Shown in pieces: positions 1-7,654 of a DNA stretch of 64,000 nt; within the stretch, counting starts at the first letter, position 1; every line of letters starts with the position of its first letter. The stretch covers positions 248,001 to 312,000 of the forward strand of contig JAHBVR010000011.1 of the NCBI GenBank assembly GCA_019637395.1, written 5' to 3'. The notes beneath the pieces were generated by a model. The model was not told where the DNA came from. It worked only from the letters and a program-made list of their open reading frames with translations, and searched no databases. The stretch comes from Vulcanimicrobiota bacterium. GTDB lineage: Bacteria; Vulcanimicrobiota; Xenobia; Xenobiales; JADMJV01. A program made the position numbers and the translations under genes.

Positions 1-189
1 CAGGTCTGCCTGGAAGGCGGCCACCGCTTCGGAGACTTGATGTCCTCCCATTCGCCCGCCCATTACTTCGCTCAGGCGGTCGAATCGTATCTGGCCGACA
101 ACGATTGTTTCGAGCCGCTCTGGACGCGCCAGGACCTGTACGACTTCGACCGCTCTATCTATGACTACATCGAGTATCTCCTGAAATGA
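1..189 (+). CDS. C-terminal end of a hypothetical protein (partial)
   Basis: An open frame runs from the first base of the window to a TGA at 187-189 and gives the last 62 residues of a protein whose start lies upstream. The fragment is rich in Asp, Tyr and Phe near its end (RSIYDYIEYLLK) and shows no motif I can assign. Its stop overlaps the ATG of the next gene (ATGA), so the two are probably cotranslated. Function unknown. Confidence 0.6.
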   Translation, partial: QVCLEGGHRFGDLMSSHSPAHYFAQAVESYLADNDCFEPLWTRQDLYDFDRSIYDYIEYLLK

Positions 190-473
190 TTCTCTACCGA
201 CTGCGCAATACGCGCGAAGGCCGCAAGCGCGACGAATTCGCCTCGGGGGAAATCCACTACCAGAACGGCAGCGTCCATCTCGACGTACCCGACCGCAGCC
301 TGGCCAAATCCGTTCAAAAGCATTTCCTGGAAAGCTTCCGCGTGCGCGCCGTGCGCGGCAGCCTGGAGACCTTTCTGGGCCACGCCTGGATCGATCTGCT
401 GCCGGGCAGCGAGCAGCATTTCGATGAAGGCCTGCGCCAACTGGTGCGCTTAAATCTGATCGCCGAAGAGTAG
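186..473 (+). CDS. Hypothetical protein, 95 aa
   Basis: This small soluble, charged protein starts with an ATG that overlaps the preceding stop by 4 bases, a sign of translational coupling with the partial upstream gene. There is no signal peptide or membrane segment. Alternating beta-type and helical stretches suggest a compact alpha/beta fold, but I do not recognise a family. The longer minus-strand frames over the same bases have no coding support and were not called. Confidence 0.6.
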   Translation: MILYRLRNTREGRKRDEFASGEIHYQNGSVHLDVPDRSLAKSVQKHFLESFRVRAVRGSLETFLGHAWIDLLPGSEQHFDEGLRQLVRLNLIAEE

Positions 474-628
474 TCCGGCCTCTCTCTGATGTCGGAAAGC
501 CAACACGAAGCGCTCACGCAGCTCGGGCCGAAGCCGGCCCGGCTCTTGGGGCGAATGAGAGCTGGCACACGAATACCAAAGTTCATAGAATAGACAAACT
601 GAGGACACCTTCTCTTCCCGGCCAGCGC

Positions 629-634
629 TAGGCT
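629..634 (+). promoter_or_regulatory. -10-like hexamer TAGGCT, predicted leaderless start
   Basis: TAGGCT fits the TANNNT pattern of a -10 element and is followed by exactly 6 nt and then the ATG at 641, which would put transcription start at or next to the start codon. I see no convincing -35 at 16-18 bp. The same spacing recurs before five other genes in this window. Confidence 0.45.
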
Positions 635-640
635 GGGGGT

Positions 641-1561
641 ATGAGCCACGACCGACTGTTCAAGAAACTCATCAGCCTCTACTTCTACGACTTCCTCGAG
701 CTCTTTGCTCCGACACTCTGGGAGCGCATCGTCCGTTCCCGCAGTCCCGTCTTTTTGGACAAGGAGAGCCTGGGGAAAATACCCGGACTCCGGCGCAGAG
801 AGAAAGACCTCGTAGTTCGGGTGCATCTTCTTGACGGCGACCAGGCGTCCATCATCGTCCATTTGGAGCACGAGGCCCAGAATCACCAGAATATGCCAGA
901 GAGAATGTTCATGTACTTCCGCCGTTTGCTCGAATTATATGACACGAACCAGATCTACCCGATCTGTGTTTTCTCTGCCCGAGCCAGGAAACCCCGGCCG
1001 ACCGAATACAATATCCGCTGCCACAACCTAAACACCGTAACCTTCCGCTACCACACCATTGAGCTGGCCCACCTGGACTGGCGGGCCTTCCTCAAAAAGC
1101 CCAACCCCGTGGCCAGTGCCCTGATGGCCCGAATGGCCATTCGAGCCGAAGACCGCCCTCGGGTCAAGGCCGAGTGCTTGCGTATGCTGGCCAATCTGAG
1201 GGTAGATTATGACAAGGCCGTAGTCATCGGCCATTTCGTGGAGAGCTACCTGAAGCTCAATGCTGAAGAAGTGAGGACATTTGAACGCATCCTGGAATTA
1301 CTACCTCAAGAAGAGAAGGAGACGGTTATGACCTACACCACCAGTTGGCACCGCGAGGGACGCAAAGAGGGGCGCAAAGAAGGTCGCCGCGAGGGCCGTA
1401 AAGAGGGGCATCTTGAGGGGCGCAAAGAGGCGAGCCGAGAGATCGCCCTCCGGATGCGCGCTTCGGGAGTAGACCTCCATACAATTGCAGACCTCACAGG
1501 CCTCACCATCTGCGAAATAGAGTCCCTCTCAGATGCTTGGAATGGAACTTGCCAGGGCTGA
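641..1561 (+). CDS. Rpn-family PD-(D/E)XK nuclease (transposase-like YhgA type)
   Basis: The 306-aa product resembles the Rpn/YhgA recombination-promoting nucleases, which nick DNA through a PD-(D/E)XK fold and are linked to RecA-independent recombination and phage defence. The likely active site is Asp56 (KDLVVRV) followed by LEHEAQ at 75-80, giving the D...ExQ pattern. Residues about 237-263 are a Gly-Arg-Lys-Glu tandem repeat, common in the tails of this family, followed by a short HTH-like segment (HTIADLTGLTICEIESL). It sits beside the convergent BrxD/helicase operon. The gene is preceded by a predicted leaderless -10. Family placement is by motif only; nuclease activity is inferred. Confidence 0.75.
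   Translation: MSHDRLFKKLISLYFYDFLELFAPTLWERIVRSRSPVFLDKESLGKIPGLRRREKDLVVRVHLLDGDQASIIVHLEHEAQNHQNMPERMFMYFRRLLELYDTNQIYPICVFSARARKPRPTEYNIRCHNLNTVTFRYHTIELAHLDWRAFLKKPNPVASALMARMAIRAEDRPRVKAECLRMLANLRVDYDKAVVIGHFVESYLKLNAEEVRTFERILELLPQEEKETVMTYTTSWHREGRKEGRKEGRREGRKEGHLEGRKEASREIALRMRASGVDLHTIADLTGLTICEIESLSDAWNGTCQG
1352..1430 (+). repeat. Imperfect 12-bp tandem repeat inside the Rpn gene
   Basis: The units read roughly GAGGGGCGCAAA and encode the repeated Glu-Gly-Arg-Lys tetrapeptide of the nuclease tail. Because the unit is a multiple of three, copy-number change keeps the frame, so the tail length can vary without breaking the gene. Confidence 0.7.
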
Positions 1562-1605
1562 TGGCTGTGTCGAGCCAACTGACGGATAATGTCTTATCTT
1601 AGCGC

Positions 1606-3153
1606 TTAAAGCTGGAAGAGGCTTTTCAGTTCAGCCTCGGAGAGGCTATGGCCCAGATCCATGCTGAGACCGTCGACCGTCTCTTCAAAGAGCTGGCGCT
1701 TGCCTTTCAGGATAGCCGAAATACGCTCTTCAATGGTGCCCAGGCAGACATAGCGAAAAGCCTCCACCGGGTAGGGCTGGCCCAGGCGGTGGGCGCGGCT
1801 GTCGGCTTGTTCCTCGATGGCCGGGTTCCACCAGCGGTCCAGGTGGAAAATGTAGGAAGCCGACTGGAGATTGAGTCCTACGCCGCCGGCCCGTAGCGAG
1901 AGCGCCAGCAGCTTGTGCCGGGGGTCTTGAAGAAAGCGTTGAGTGGCCTCGTTTCGCTGGGCGGCCGACATGGAACCCGTGTAGGCCAGCGGACGGTAAT
2001 CCTTGAGAAATCGGCAAACCAGCCCGACGCCAAATTGCTCATCGGTAAATTGGGAAAAGACCAGCGCCCGGTGTCCCTCGGCCACGAGAACCTCCATACG
2101 CCGGGCAATGTCTTGCAACTTGGCCGATTCGCCAGTGACGGGGTCATGATTGCAAAGTTGCTTGAGCCGGACGATCAGCTCCAGAATTTGCGTCACCCGC
2201 AAGGCCGGCCCCTGGGACTGCAACTGCACGATTCCCTGAGTTTCGGCTTCGTCGTAGGCTCGGCGTTGGCCCGGACCGAGTTCCACTTCGATCTCGCGCA
2301 CCCGACGGGGCGGCAATTGCGTCAAAACCTCCGACTTGCGCCGGCGCAATTGCACCTCCTGAAGCTTTTGCATGAGTTGCTGGCGGGAGCCAAAGCGCTG
2401 CGGAGCGCCGGCCAGGAACTCGAGCAACGAAACCACGTCCTCCAATCGATTCTCCAGCGGAGTTCCGGTCAGAGCCCAACGCCTCTGGCTGGTCACCCGC
2501 TTACAGGTCCGGGCCAGCGAAGTTTCCCGGTTCTTGATGCGCGAGGCCTCATCCAGCACTAAAACACCCCATCGCTCCCGGGCAATCAGCTGGAGGTCCG
2601 CGCGCAGGGTCTCATAACTGACCAGCTTCACGTGGGCCGGGCGGCGCCAGAGCGATTGCCGGGGAGCCGGACCGATCACCGGCACCACTCTTAGTTCGCT
2701 CCCCCAAATACGAAATTCCCGGGCCCATTGGCGCACCACCGCCGAAGGGCAAACGACCAGGGCGCTCTCGATTTGCCTGGTATGCAGTAGCAGGCGCAAA
2801 GCCCCTATGGTCTGCACGGTTTTGCCCAGTCCCATATCATCGGCCAGCAGCAACTGCTGGTTCTGGATCAGCGTGGAAATCCCCAACTGCTGGTAGGGCA
2901 GCAGGGGAAAGGGCCATTCCAGCACGCCGCTCTCCAAATCCAGATAGATGGGCGCCTGCAAGGCCGACATCAGGCGTTTGAGCAGGTCATCGTTCATCCC
3001 TGATAGGGGACTGGCCTCACTCGCTTCCTGGCTGGCTCCGTCACCGGAGCCCGGGCGCAGCAGGGTGACCGAGAGCGCTCTGCTCAGAGCCAGCCCCCGG
3101 GCTTCCAGGACGGCGGGCTCATCCGGTAGCAACTCCGGCACCGGCCATCTCAT
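1606..3153 (-). CDS. SNF2-family DEAD/DEAH helicase (BrxHI-like position)
   Basis: This 515-aa superfamily 2 ATPase carries all core SNF2 motifs: Walker A DDMGLGKT (about 105-112), the DEAS box (about 201-204), TGTPLENR (about 229-236), and in the second lobe GGVGLNLQ, the DRWWNP motif and AHRLGQ. Such proteins translocate on or remodel DNA-protein complexes using ATP. It is short for the family because the N-terminal region before motif I is only about 100 residues. It is the last gene of a five-gene overlapping operon; its ATG overlaps the upstream stop (ATGA). A BrxD-like ATPase two genes upstream mirrors the brxD-brxHI pair of some BREX loci, so a nucleic-acid role in defence is inferred. 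Confidence 0.88.
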   Translation of the reverse strand: MRWPVPELLPDEPAVLEARGLALSRALSVTLLRPGSGDGASQEASEASPLSGMNDDLLKRLMSALQAPIYLDLESGVLEWPFPLLPYQQLGISTLIQNQQLLLADDMGLGKTVQTIGALRLLLHTRQIESALVVCPSAVVRQWAREFRIWGSELRVVPVIGPAPRQSLWRRPAHVKLVSYETLRADLQLIARERWGVLVLDEASRIKNRETSLARTCKRVTSQRRWALTGTPLENRLEDVVSLLEFLAGAPQRFGSRQQLMQKLQEVQLRRRKSEVLTQLPPRRVREIEVELGPGQRRAYDEAETQGIVQLQSQGPALRVTQILELIVRLKQLCNHDPVTGESAKLQDIARRMEVLVAEGHRALVFSQFTDEQFGVGLVCRFLKDYRPLAYTGSMSAAQRNEATQRFLQDPRHKLLALSLRAGGVGLNLQSASYIFHLDRWWNPAIEEQADSRAHRLGQPYPVEAFRYVCLGTIEERISAILKGKRQLFEETVDGLSMDLGHSLSEAELKSLFQL

Positions 3154-3692
3154 GGCTCACCCCAGGCGGCGTAAGGAAAGACTTCGCGCAATCCGGCCCG
3201 GACCCGTTCCAAGGGTTCGCTGGCCAGTCCCCGACGTTGCAAGGTGTGCGCCAGCGAGTAGGCGCGCATAGGCGGAGTGGGCGGGGCGTTGAGCCAGGTC
3301 CACTGGGCGGGCGCCTGGTCGGTGGCCGGTTCGGCCAGCGCAAAGGGAATGGTTGGAGACATTTCACGGCGGCAAAATTCCGGGTCGCCCAGGTCGGGGG
3401 AAGCGATCAGCAGATCGGGGTCGCGGCGGCAGCCGGAAAAGAGCGTACGCACCAACGCCGGCACACCCTGGCGGCGGACCTGGGCTTCCGGCCAGAGAAA
3501 TCCGGCCGGAGCGGCCAGCGAATTGTAGACGAATTCGAGCGGACCGCCTTGCGAGTCCACCAGTAAAATGGCCCCGTAAAAGGTCCGAGCCGGCTCCAGC
3601 CAGACCACTTCTAAAAAAGCCGCGATTCCATCCTCTCCCGGCTTGCGATGGGGAATGGGCAGGCTAACCGTCCTGGGCCAATTCGCTGTCAT
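3150..3692 (-). CDS. Hypothetical protein of the BrxD-like operon, 180 aa
   Basis: I chose the ATG at 3692; a TTG three bases upstream is the alternative. The start lies within the last 29 bases of the BrxD-like gene and the stop overlaps the helicase start, so it is translated inside the operon. The protein is soluble, Pro-rich in its second half (LNAPPTPPMRAYS) and has no recognisable catalytic motif. Its fixed place between the ATPase and the helicase suggests an adaptor for one of them, but that is inference from context only. Confidence 0.7.
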   Translation of the reverse strand: MTANWPRTVSLPIPHRKPGEDGIAAFLEVVWLEPARTFYGAILLVDSQGGPLEFVYNSLAAPAGFLWPEAQVRRQGVPALVRTLFSGCRRDPDLLIASPDLGDPEFCRREMSPTIPFALAEPATDQAPAQWTWLNAPPTPPMRAYSLAHTLQRRGLASEPLERVRAGLREVFPYAAWGEP

Positions 3693-4863
3693 CAATCGGT
3701 GTCGAATCGAAGCTCAGCTCTTCTATCTTCACCTGGGGAGACTGGTCGGGATAAAAGCGGTGCAGATCCCACTGGGTGACCCAGCGCCGAATGCGTTGGC
3801 GGATGGGAGTGCTGCCTTCATAGTAATCATCCTGGTAATCCGGAGCGACCAGCTGGTAGGCTTCTTCATAGAGCGCTTTGATGCGGTAGCGAACCGATTC
3901 GATTTCGCTGCGGTCGGGATCGATCAGGCGCAGATTGCCTTTGAGCATGGAGACTCCGGCTTGGGCCAGCCGATCCCGATCATCTTGCGCCAGCAGAAAG
4001 CCACTGGCTTCATCGGGCAACACACAGGTGTTGACGAAGCTGGAGGTCATGGCAAAGACAGGTAAGACGCCGCTGCCGGGTTGGCTGGCCAGTTGGGACC
4101 ACCAGCCCAGTTGCTCGTAAGCAGCCAGGCGCTGCTTTTTGGAAAACTGGGCCATGCGCTCCAGTTCATCCACCAGCACCACCACCCCGCCCAGGCCGCC
4201 GGCGCGCAACAGCCTGGCAAAAAGCTGAATGCGTTGCTGGGCCAGCGGAGCCACTCGCGGGGTATTTCTCAAATCGTAGCTGGAAGCGGCGCCGATTTCC
4301 TTGAGTTTTTGTTGGATCAAAGTTTTGAGCAGAGGCTTGCCTTCGAAGTCGCCCAAAATTTGGAAGCGAAGCTCGGGATCGGACACGAACTCCGTGTAGA
4401 GATGAAGAAGGGCGCGGAATCGATCGTGGATATCGGGCGACTCCGCCAGCCATTCACGTACGGACAGAAAGTGATCGGCACGGGGCGGCAGATCGCTGTA
4501 GAGGGTGCGCAGGGCTTTGCCCAGGCGTCCGGGAGCGCGGGCGTTCTCACTCAAGGCTTTGAGCACCACCGGGGCATTGCCGAGCGGCATTTCCGGACTG
4601 ACCACCAGGTAACTGGAGGCAAAATTGCGTTCTTCCGCCAGTGCCTGCAAATATTCCAGCAAATGGGTCTTGCCCGAGCCGAAGTTGGCGCTGATGACCA
4701 GCGGCTTACAGGGCGCTCCGCGTTCTAGCTCCTCCAGAGCGGTTTCAAAGGAAGCTTTGATTTCCGTCTGGGTGGTTCCCAACTGGGCCACGGCGTGCCG
4801 GCTGGGAACGCCGGAGCGCAAGCCCTCGATGGCGGCCCGGGCGCGCATCTGATCGGCGGTCAC
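3664..4863 (-). CDS. BrxD-like ATPase (DUF2791 family)
   Basis: The 399-aa product matches the DUF2791/BrxD AAA-type ATPases found in BREX and related conflict systems. It shows the family's N-terminal region (RARAAIEGLRSGVPSRHAV), a Walker A ANFGSGKTH at about 59-67 and a Walker B VVVLVDELERM at about 227-237. It starts with GTG, overlapping the upstream stop as GTGA. In BREX types that carry it, BrxD sits next to a helicase, as here. No PglX methylase, PglZ phosphatase or BrxC lies in the window, so this is a BREX-related but distinct arrangement. ATPase activity is well supported by motifs; the biological role is inferred. Confidence 0.82.
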   Translation of the reverse strand: MTADQMRARAAIEGLRSGVPSRHAVAQLGTTQTEIKASFETALEELERGAPCKPLVISANFGSGKTHLLEYLQALAEERNFASSYLVVSPEMPLGNAPVVLKALSENARAPGRLGKALRTLYSDLPPRADHFLSVREWLAESPDIHDRFRALLHLYTEFVSDPELRFQILGDFEGKPLLKTLIQQKLKEIGAASSYDLRNTPRVAPLAQQRIQLFARLLRAGGLGGVVVLVDELERMAQFSKKQRLAAYEQLGWWSQLASQPGSGVLPVFAMTSSFVNTCVLPDEASGFLLAQDDRDRLAQAGVSMLKGNLRLIDPDRSEIESVRYRIKALYEEAYQLVAPDYQDDYYEGSTPIRQRIRRWVTQWDLHRFYPDQSPQVKIEELSFDSTPIDDSELAQDG

Positions 4864-5954
4864 AGCGCACCTGCCAGATGTACCAGAGCGGCGCTGGGAT
4901 TGGCCTGGTTCGCTCCCCGCACTTCCAGCCCGATACGGGTTTGCAGAGCATCGTAATTGTGGTAGTTGCGCGGGCTACCCAGATCATAAAAGGATCGGCT
5001 GGTCAGCACCACCAGCAAGAACCGCTCGAAGCTATCGATCTCATCGATAAAGCGACGGAGCAGAGCGAGCATATTTTGATAAGCCAGGTCGGTGTAGTAG
5101 AGGCCGGTCGGATCGGGAGCGTGCAGGACGGCATTTAACTCGTCCTTGCCCAGGCCGGCCTCGATCGCCTCATTGAGGCTCAGCATCTTCTGTTCGCGGA
5201 GTTGGGCGGCAGTCGGCTTCTTGCCTTCATAAGGCCGCAGATCCAAAGTAACCACCAGGCCCGGATGGCCCAATTGAGGGAGCCAATGACAGAAAGAGGC
5301 GAGCATGGCCCGGGCATTCGACTGCGAGATGCGCTCGTAAATCTGAATCTTCTTCAGGGCGGTGGCGCCTCCCGGCCTGGTCTGACCGGCAAACCAGGCC
5401 AGCAATACCTCCTCGATGTTCGGACTGTTGGCGTCGGGCATCAGTTGAGCCCGCCCCAAGGCCGTCACCGCCGTGCGGAATTCTCGCGCCATTCCGTGGT
5501 CTCGGAGTTGCGGAGTGGCCAGCTCGGCCTGGTATTGATGCATCAAGTCGGCCGGGTCTCTACTGTTGTCGCCGGCGATCGCTTCCAGATCGTTGAGGGC
5601 TCTGTCCGGACCGATGCGCACTCCCCGCGATTCCAGATGGCGCCGGACCTGGATGGCCGACCAGGCTTTGTAGTCCACTGCCCGCGTGCATTCGAAAAAG
5701 AAGCGATCCATGCGGTGGAGATCCTTCTTCTTGCCGCTTTCCTCCAACTCGGCCGGGTCGAGGTGGGCATGCCAGAATCCGCTTTGCTGAGCCTGCTCGG
5801 CGAGACGCTGGCGGACCCGTGCCAGCACCTCTTCGCTTCCGCTGACCACCTTGACGGCCGACCCTCCGGCGGCCACAAACTGATTCAGATAGTCGTCTAG
5901 AAGAATCTTCAGCCAGGCGTCCACCGGTATTTCCTGGTTGGAGACAGCAGCCAT
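4860..5954 (-). CDS. BrxD-like protein lacking a P-loop, 364 aa
   Basis: The start is the ATG at 5954, whose A is shared with the upstream stop (TGATG); the longer frame to 6242 lies inside the upstream gene and is discarded. The C-terminal part looks like the DUF2791 fold, with a hydrophobic strand LLVVLTSRSFYD and an ending rich in NPSAALVHL-type residues. The position expected for Walker A reads VVSGSEEVLARV (about 37-48), with no GxxGxGK[ST]. I infer a catalytically dead or regulatory paralogue of the next gene's ATPase, perhaps forming a heterocomplex. Remote homology is my judgement from pattern and needs profile comparison. Confidence 0.6.
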   Translation of the reverse strand: MAAVSNQEIPVDAWLKILLDDYLNQFVAAGGSAVKVVSGSEEVLARVRQRLAEQAQQSGFWHAHLDPAELEESGKKKDLHRMDRFFFECTRAVDYKAWSAIQVRRHLESRGVRIGPDRALNDLEAIAGDNSRDPADLMHQYQAELATPQLRDHGMAREFRTAVTALGRAQLMPDANSPNIEEVLLAWFAGQTRPGGATALKKIQIYERISQSNARAMLASFCHWLPQLGHPGLVVTLDLRPYEGKKPTAAQLREQKMLSLNEAIEAGLGKDELNAVLHAPDPTGLYYTDLAYQNMLALLRRFIDEIDSFERFLLVVLTSRSFYDLGSPRNYHNYDALQTRIGLEVRGANQANPSAALVHLAGAL

Positions 5955-6724
5955 CAGCGAAATTCGATGCCGTAGTAGCGCACGGGTTGGCCGTCTTCTC
6001 GATAAACCGTAAAGACATCCCGTTCTTTGACCTTGGCCGAGGGATGTTCCAGATGAAAGCGTTTCCCCGAGCGGGTCAGACGGACCTCGGAACGGGCCAG
6101 GGCATAGATATCCTGGCCGAACTGGGCCGGGCTGTTTTCCTTCTTCCAGCCGGGAGCGGCCGCGAAGCGCTCGTAGATCTCCTGGAAAGTGGCCACGGTG
6201 GCTCCATTTTTGGTCAGATCTTGCCAGGCCAGGTAAAGACATTCAAGAAATTCCTGAGGGCCGGAAACCGACTTCTTGTCCCGCAGGCGCTTCAGCTCCG
6301 CGGCCACCGCACGCGGGTGAAGCTTGGACCAGGCGTTCTTGCCGATCTTCAAACGGGAACCGCTCGGCTGGCTGCGCACCAGCACCGGCGACGAGACCAA
6401 CGTCTCACCATCGATGATCACCTTGACCCCGAGGCTGTCGGCGGCGGCCTGCACGTCCTCCCGCCAGCGACCGCTTTCCAGGTAAGCGCGCGAGTCAAAT
6501 TCCCATGAGCTGCTGGCCTCCTGAGCGCGCTCCAGCGAAAGGGGCAGCAATTCTTCCACTTTGGACTGGGCTCGCTGGCGCGCCCCCACGTCGCCCTCCA
6601 CGCAGGCCTTCTTCCAGGCACTTACGGCTTTGGTCAGACGCTGGCAAACAGCTTTCAAATCATCGACCCGGGATTCATGAACCTGCAGGGCCTCTTCCAG
6701 GGATTCAAGTTTCGTCTCTAACAT
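5954..6724 (-). CDS. Coiled-coil hypothetical protein, first gene of the BrxD-like operon
   Basis: I chose the ATG at 6724 (256 aa); a TTG at 6772 overlapping the hepT stop would add 16 residues. Residues 1-70 are a Leu/Glu/Lys heptad-like helix (LETKLESLEEALQVHESRV), followed by a charged globular region and a C-terminal domain with short strands (KRFHLEHPSAKVKERDVF). No catalytic motif is visible. It is coupled to the next gene by a one-base TGATG overlap. The role may be DNA or partner recognition for the ATPases; this is inference. Confidence 0.65.
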   Translation of the reverse strand: MLETKLESLEEALQVHESRVDDLKAVCQRLTKAVSAWKKACVEGDVGARQRAQSKVEELLPLSLERAQEASSSWEFDSRAYLESGRWREDVQAAADSLGVKVIIDGETLVSSPVLVRSQPSGSRLKIGKNAWSKLHPRAVAAELKRLRDKKSVSGPQEFLECLYLAWQDLTKNGATVATFQEIYERFAAAPGWKKENSPAQFGQDIYALARSEVRLTRSGKRFHLEHPSAKVKERDVFTVYREDGQPVRYYGIEFR

Positions 6725-6768
6725 CGGGCGCGATTTCGCACGGCCGTGCCAATCCCCCTTCCGCGCCC

Positions 6769-7215
6769 TCAATCAAGAAAGTTCTGAATCTCCCGGGCGA
6801 AGAGCCGAAAGTCGTCCAGATGGGTCTGAAGGATTTGGTGGACTACAGCATAGTCCACATTCCAGTAGCGATGCACCAACAGGTTGCGAAAACGGCTCAT
6901 CTGCCCGAGCCGTTCCACCAGACCTGAGGACTTGAGAATATCCTTTTGAAACAAGCACTCGAAACTGTCCGCCATGCCTTTGGGAACCGGATGATTCAGG
7001 GAAGCCAGCAGGTGGCTGGCGATGCCGGCGATGGCTTCGATGCTGATGGTCAAAGCGTAGGCGGCACTGTAGGTCGCTTCTTTGCTGCGCAAAAACTGGT
7101 CGGCGGGCCTTTGCGACAGTTGCTGAAGAAAAAGCAGGTTCTCTTCGAGAGAAGCCAGACTTTCGTCGATAAAATCTCGGTCAGGAGGCAAAGCGACCGC
7201 TCCGGATTCTGGCAT
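6769..7215 (-). CDS. hepT: HepT-like HEPN toxin (DUF86 family)
   Basis: The 148-aa all-helical protein has the HEPN RNase signature R-x4-H followed by the x-Y extension: Arg110-NLLV-His115-Arg-Tyr117. HepT toxins cleave RNA, and the tyrosine two residues after the histidine is the one modified by the partner MntA in characterised type VII systems. It overlaps the mntA end by 35 bp, the usual antitoxin-first order. Length and motif match the family. The toxin lies directly upstream of, and in the same direction as, the BrxD-like operon, with a TTGA overlap or 45-bp gap to it depending on the start used, so it may share a transcript. Confidence 0.88.
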   Translation of the reverse strand: MPESGAVALPPDRDFIDESLASLEENLLFLQQLSQRPADQFLRSKEATYSAAYALTISIEAIAGIASHLLASLNHPVPKGMADSFECLFQKDILKSSGLVERLGQMSRFRNLLVHRYWNVDYAVVHQILQTHLDDFRLFAREIQNFLD

Positions 7216-7609
7216 GCATGGCCTCGCGGATGGGTTTCAGGAAATACTCTCGGTCCCGCTCTTCGCTGATCGAAGCGGCATGAAATCGCGCCAACTGATT
7301 GGTGTCCAGGCACACCAGTAACCTCCCATTCTCGATGACTCGCCAGCGAAAGAGGGGGGGGGCGCCACGCAAATCTTGCAGATCGATCTGGAACTCTTCG
7401 GATTCGTAAAGTTCCGCCAGCAAAGGGAGAAGACGATTCACAGCCGGAGGGGCCAGGGCAGCGTGAGCCAGCAAGAATGCGAAGTCCAAATCGCTCTCCG
7501 AGTTGCGCCGGCCGTGAACCTGGGAGCCGTGGGCATAGAGCGCCACTACCCCAACCGAAGCACAAGCTTCGGTCAGGCGCGCCTGTTCTTCTCTTGCCAG
7601 ACTCTTCAT
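7181..7609 (-). CDS. mntA: MntA-like minimal nucleotidyltransferase antitoxin
   Basis: This 142-aa protein has the polymerase-beta nucleotidyltransferase signature GS-x10-DxD: Gly28-Ser29 and Asp40-Leu-Asp42. In MntA-HepT systems the enzyme neutralises the toxin by adding AMP units to the HEPN tyrosine, which is present in the neighbour. The antitoxin gene comes first and overlaps the toxin, favouring tight stoichiometry. A hairpin (7611-7631) abuts its start codon and there is no clear Shine-Dalgarno sequence. Confidence 0.87.
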   Translation of the reverse strand: MKSLAREEQARLTEACASVGVVALYAHGSQVHGRRNSESDLDFAFLLAHAALAPPAVNRLLPLLAELYESEEFQIDLQDLRGAPPLFRWRVIENGRLLVCLDTNQLARFHAASISEERDREYFLKPIREAMHARIRSGRFAS

Positions 7610-7610
7610 A

Positions 7611-7631
7611 AAGAAAAGACTTCGTCTTCTT
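7611..7631 (-). promoter_or_regulatory. Hairpin abutting the mntA start codon
   Basis: On the minus strand an AAGAAGAC arm, a 3-nt loop and a GTCTTTTCTT arm form an imperfect stem that ends one base before the ATG of mntA. Its T-rich descending arm could end transcripts from the upstream SDR gene or mask the translation start. Both roles are inferred. Confidence 0.4.
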
Positions 7632-7654
7632 GGCGAAGCACCCTACGGCAATTG

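Noticed and set aside
1915-2562. 215-codon plus-strand frame inside the helicase gene
   Set aside because: It is opposite to a well-supported SNF2 helicase and has no motif or ribosome site.
1606-6724. Ordinary BREX locus
   Set aside because: No PglX methylase, PglZ phosphatase, BrxA, BrxB or BrxC is present in the window; only BrxD-like and helicase genes match.
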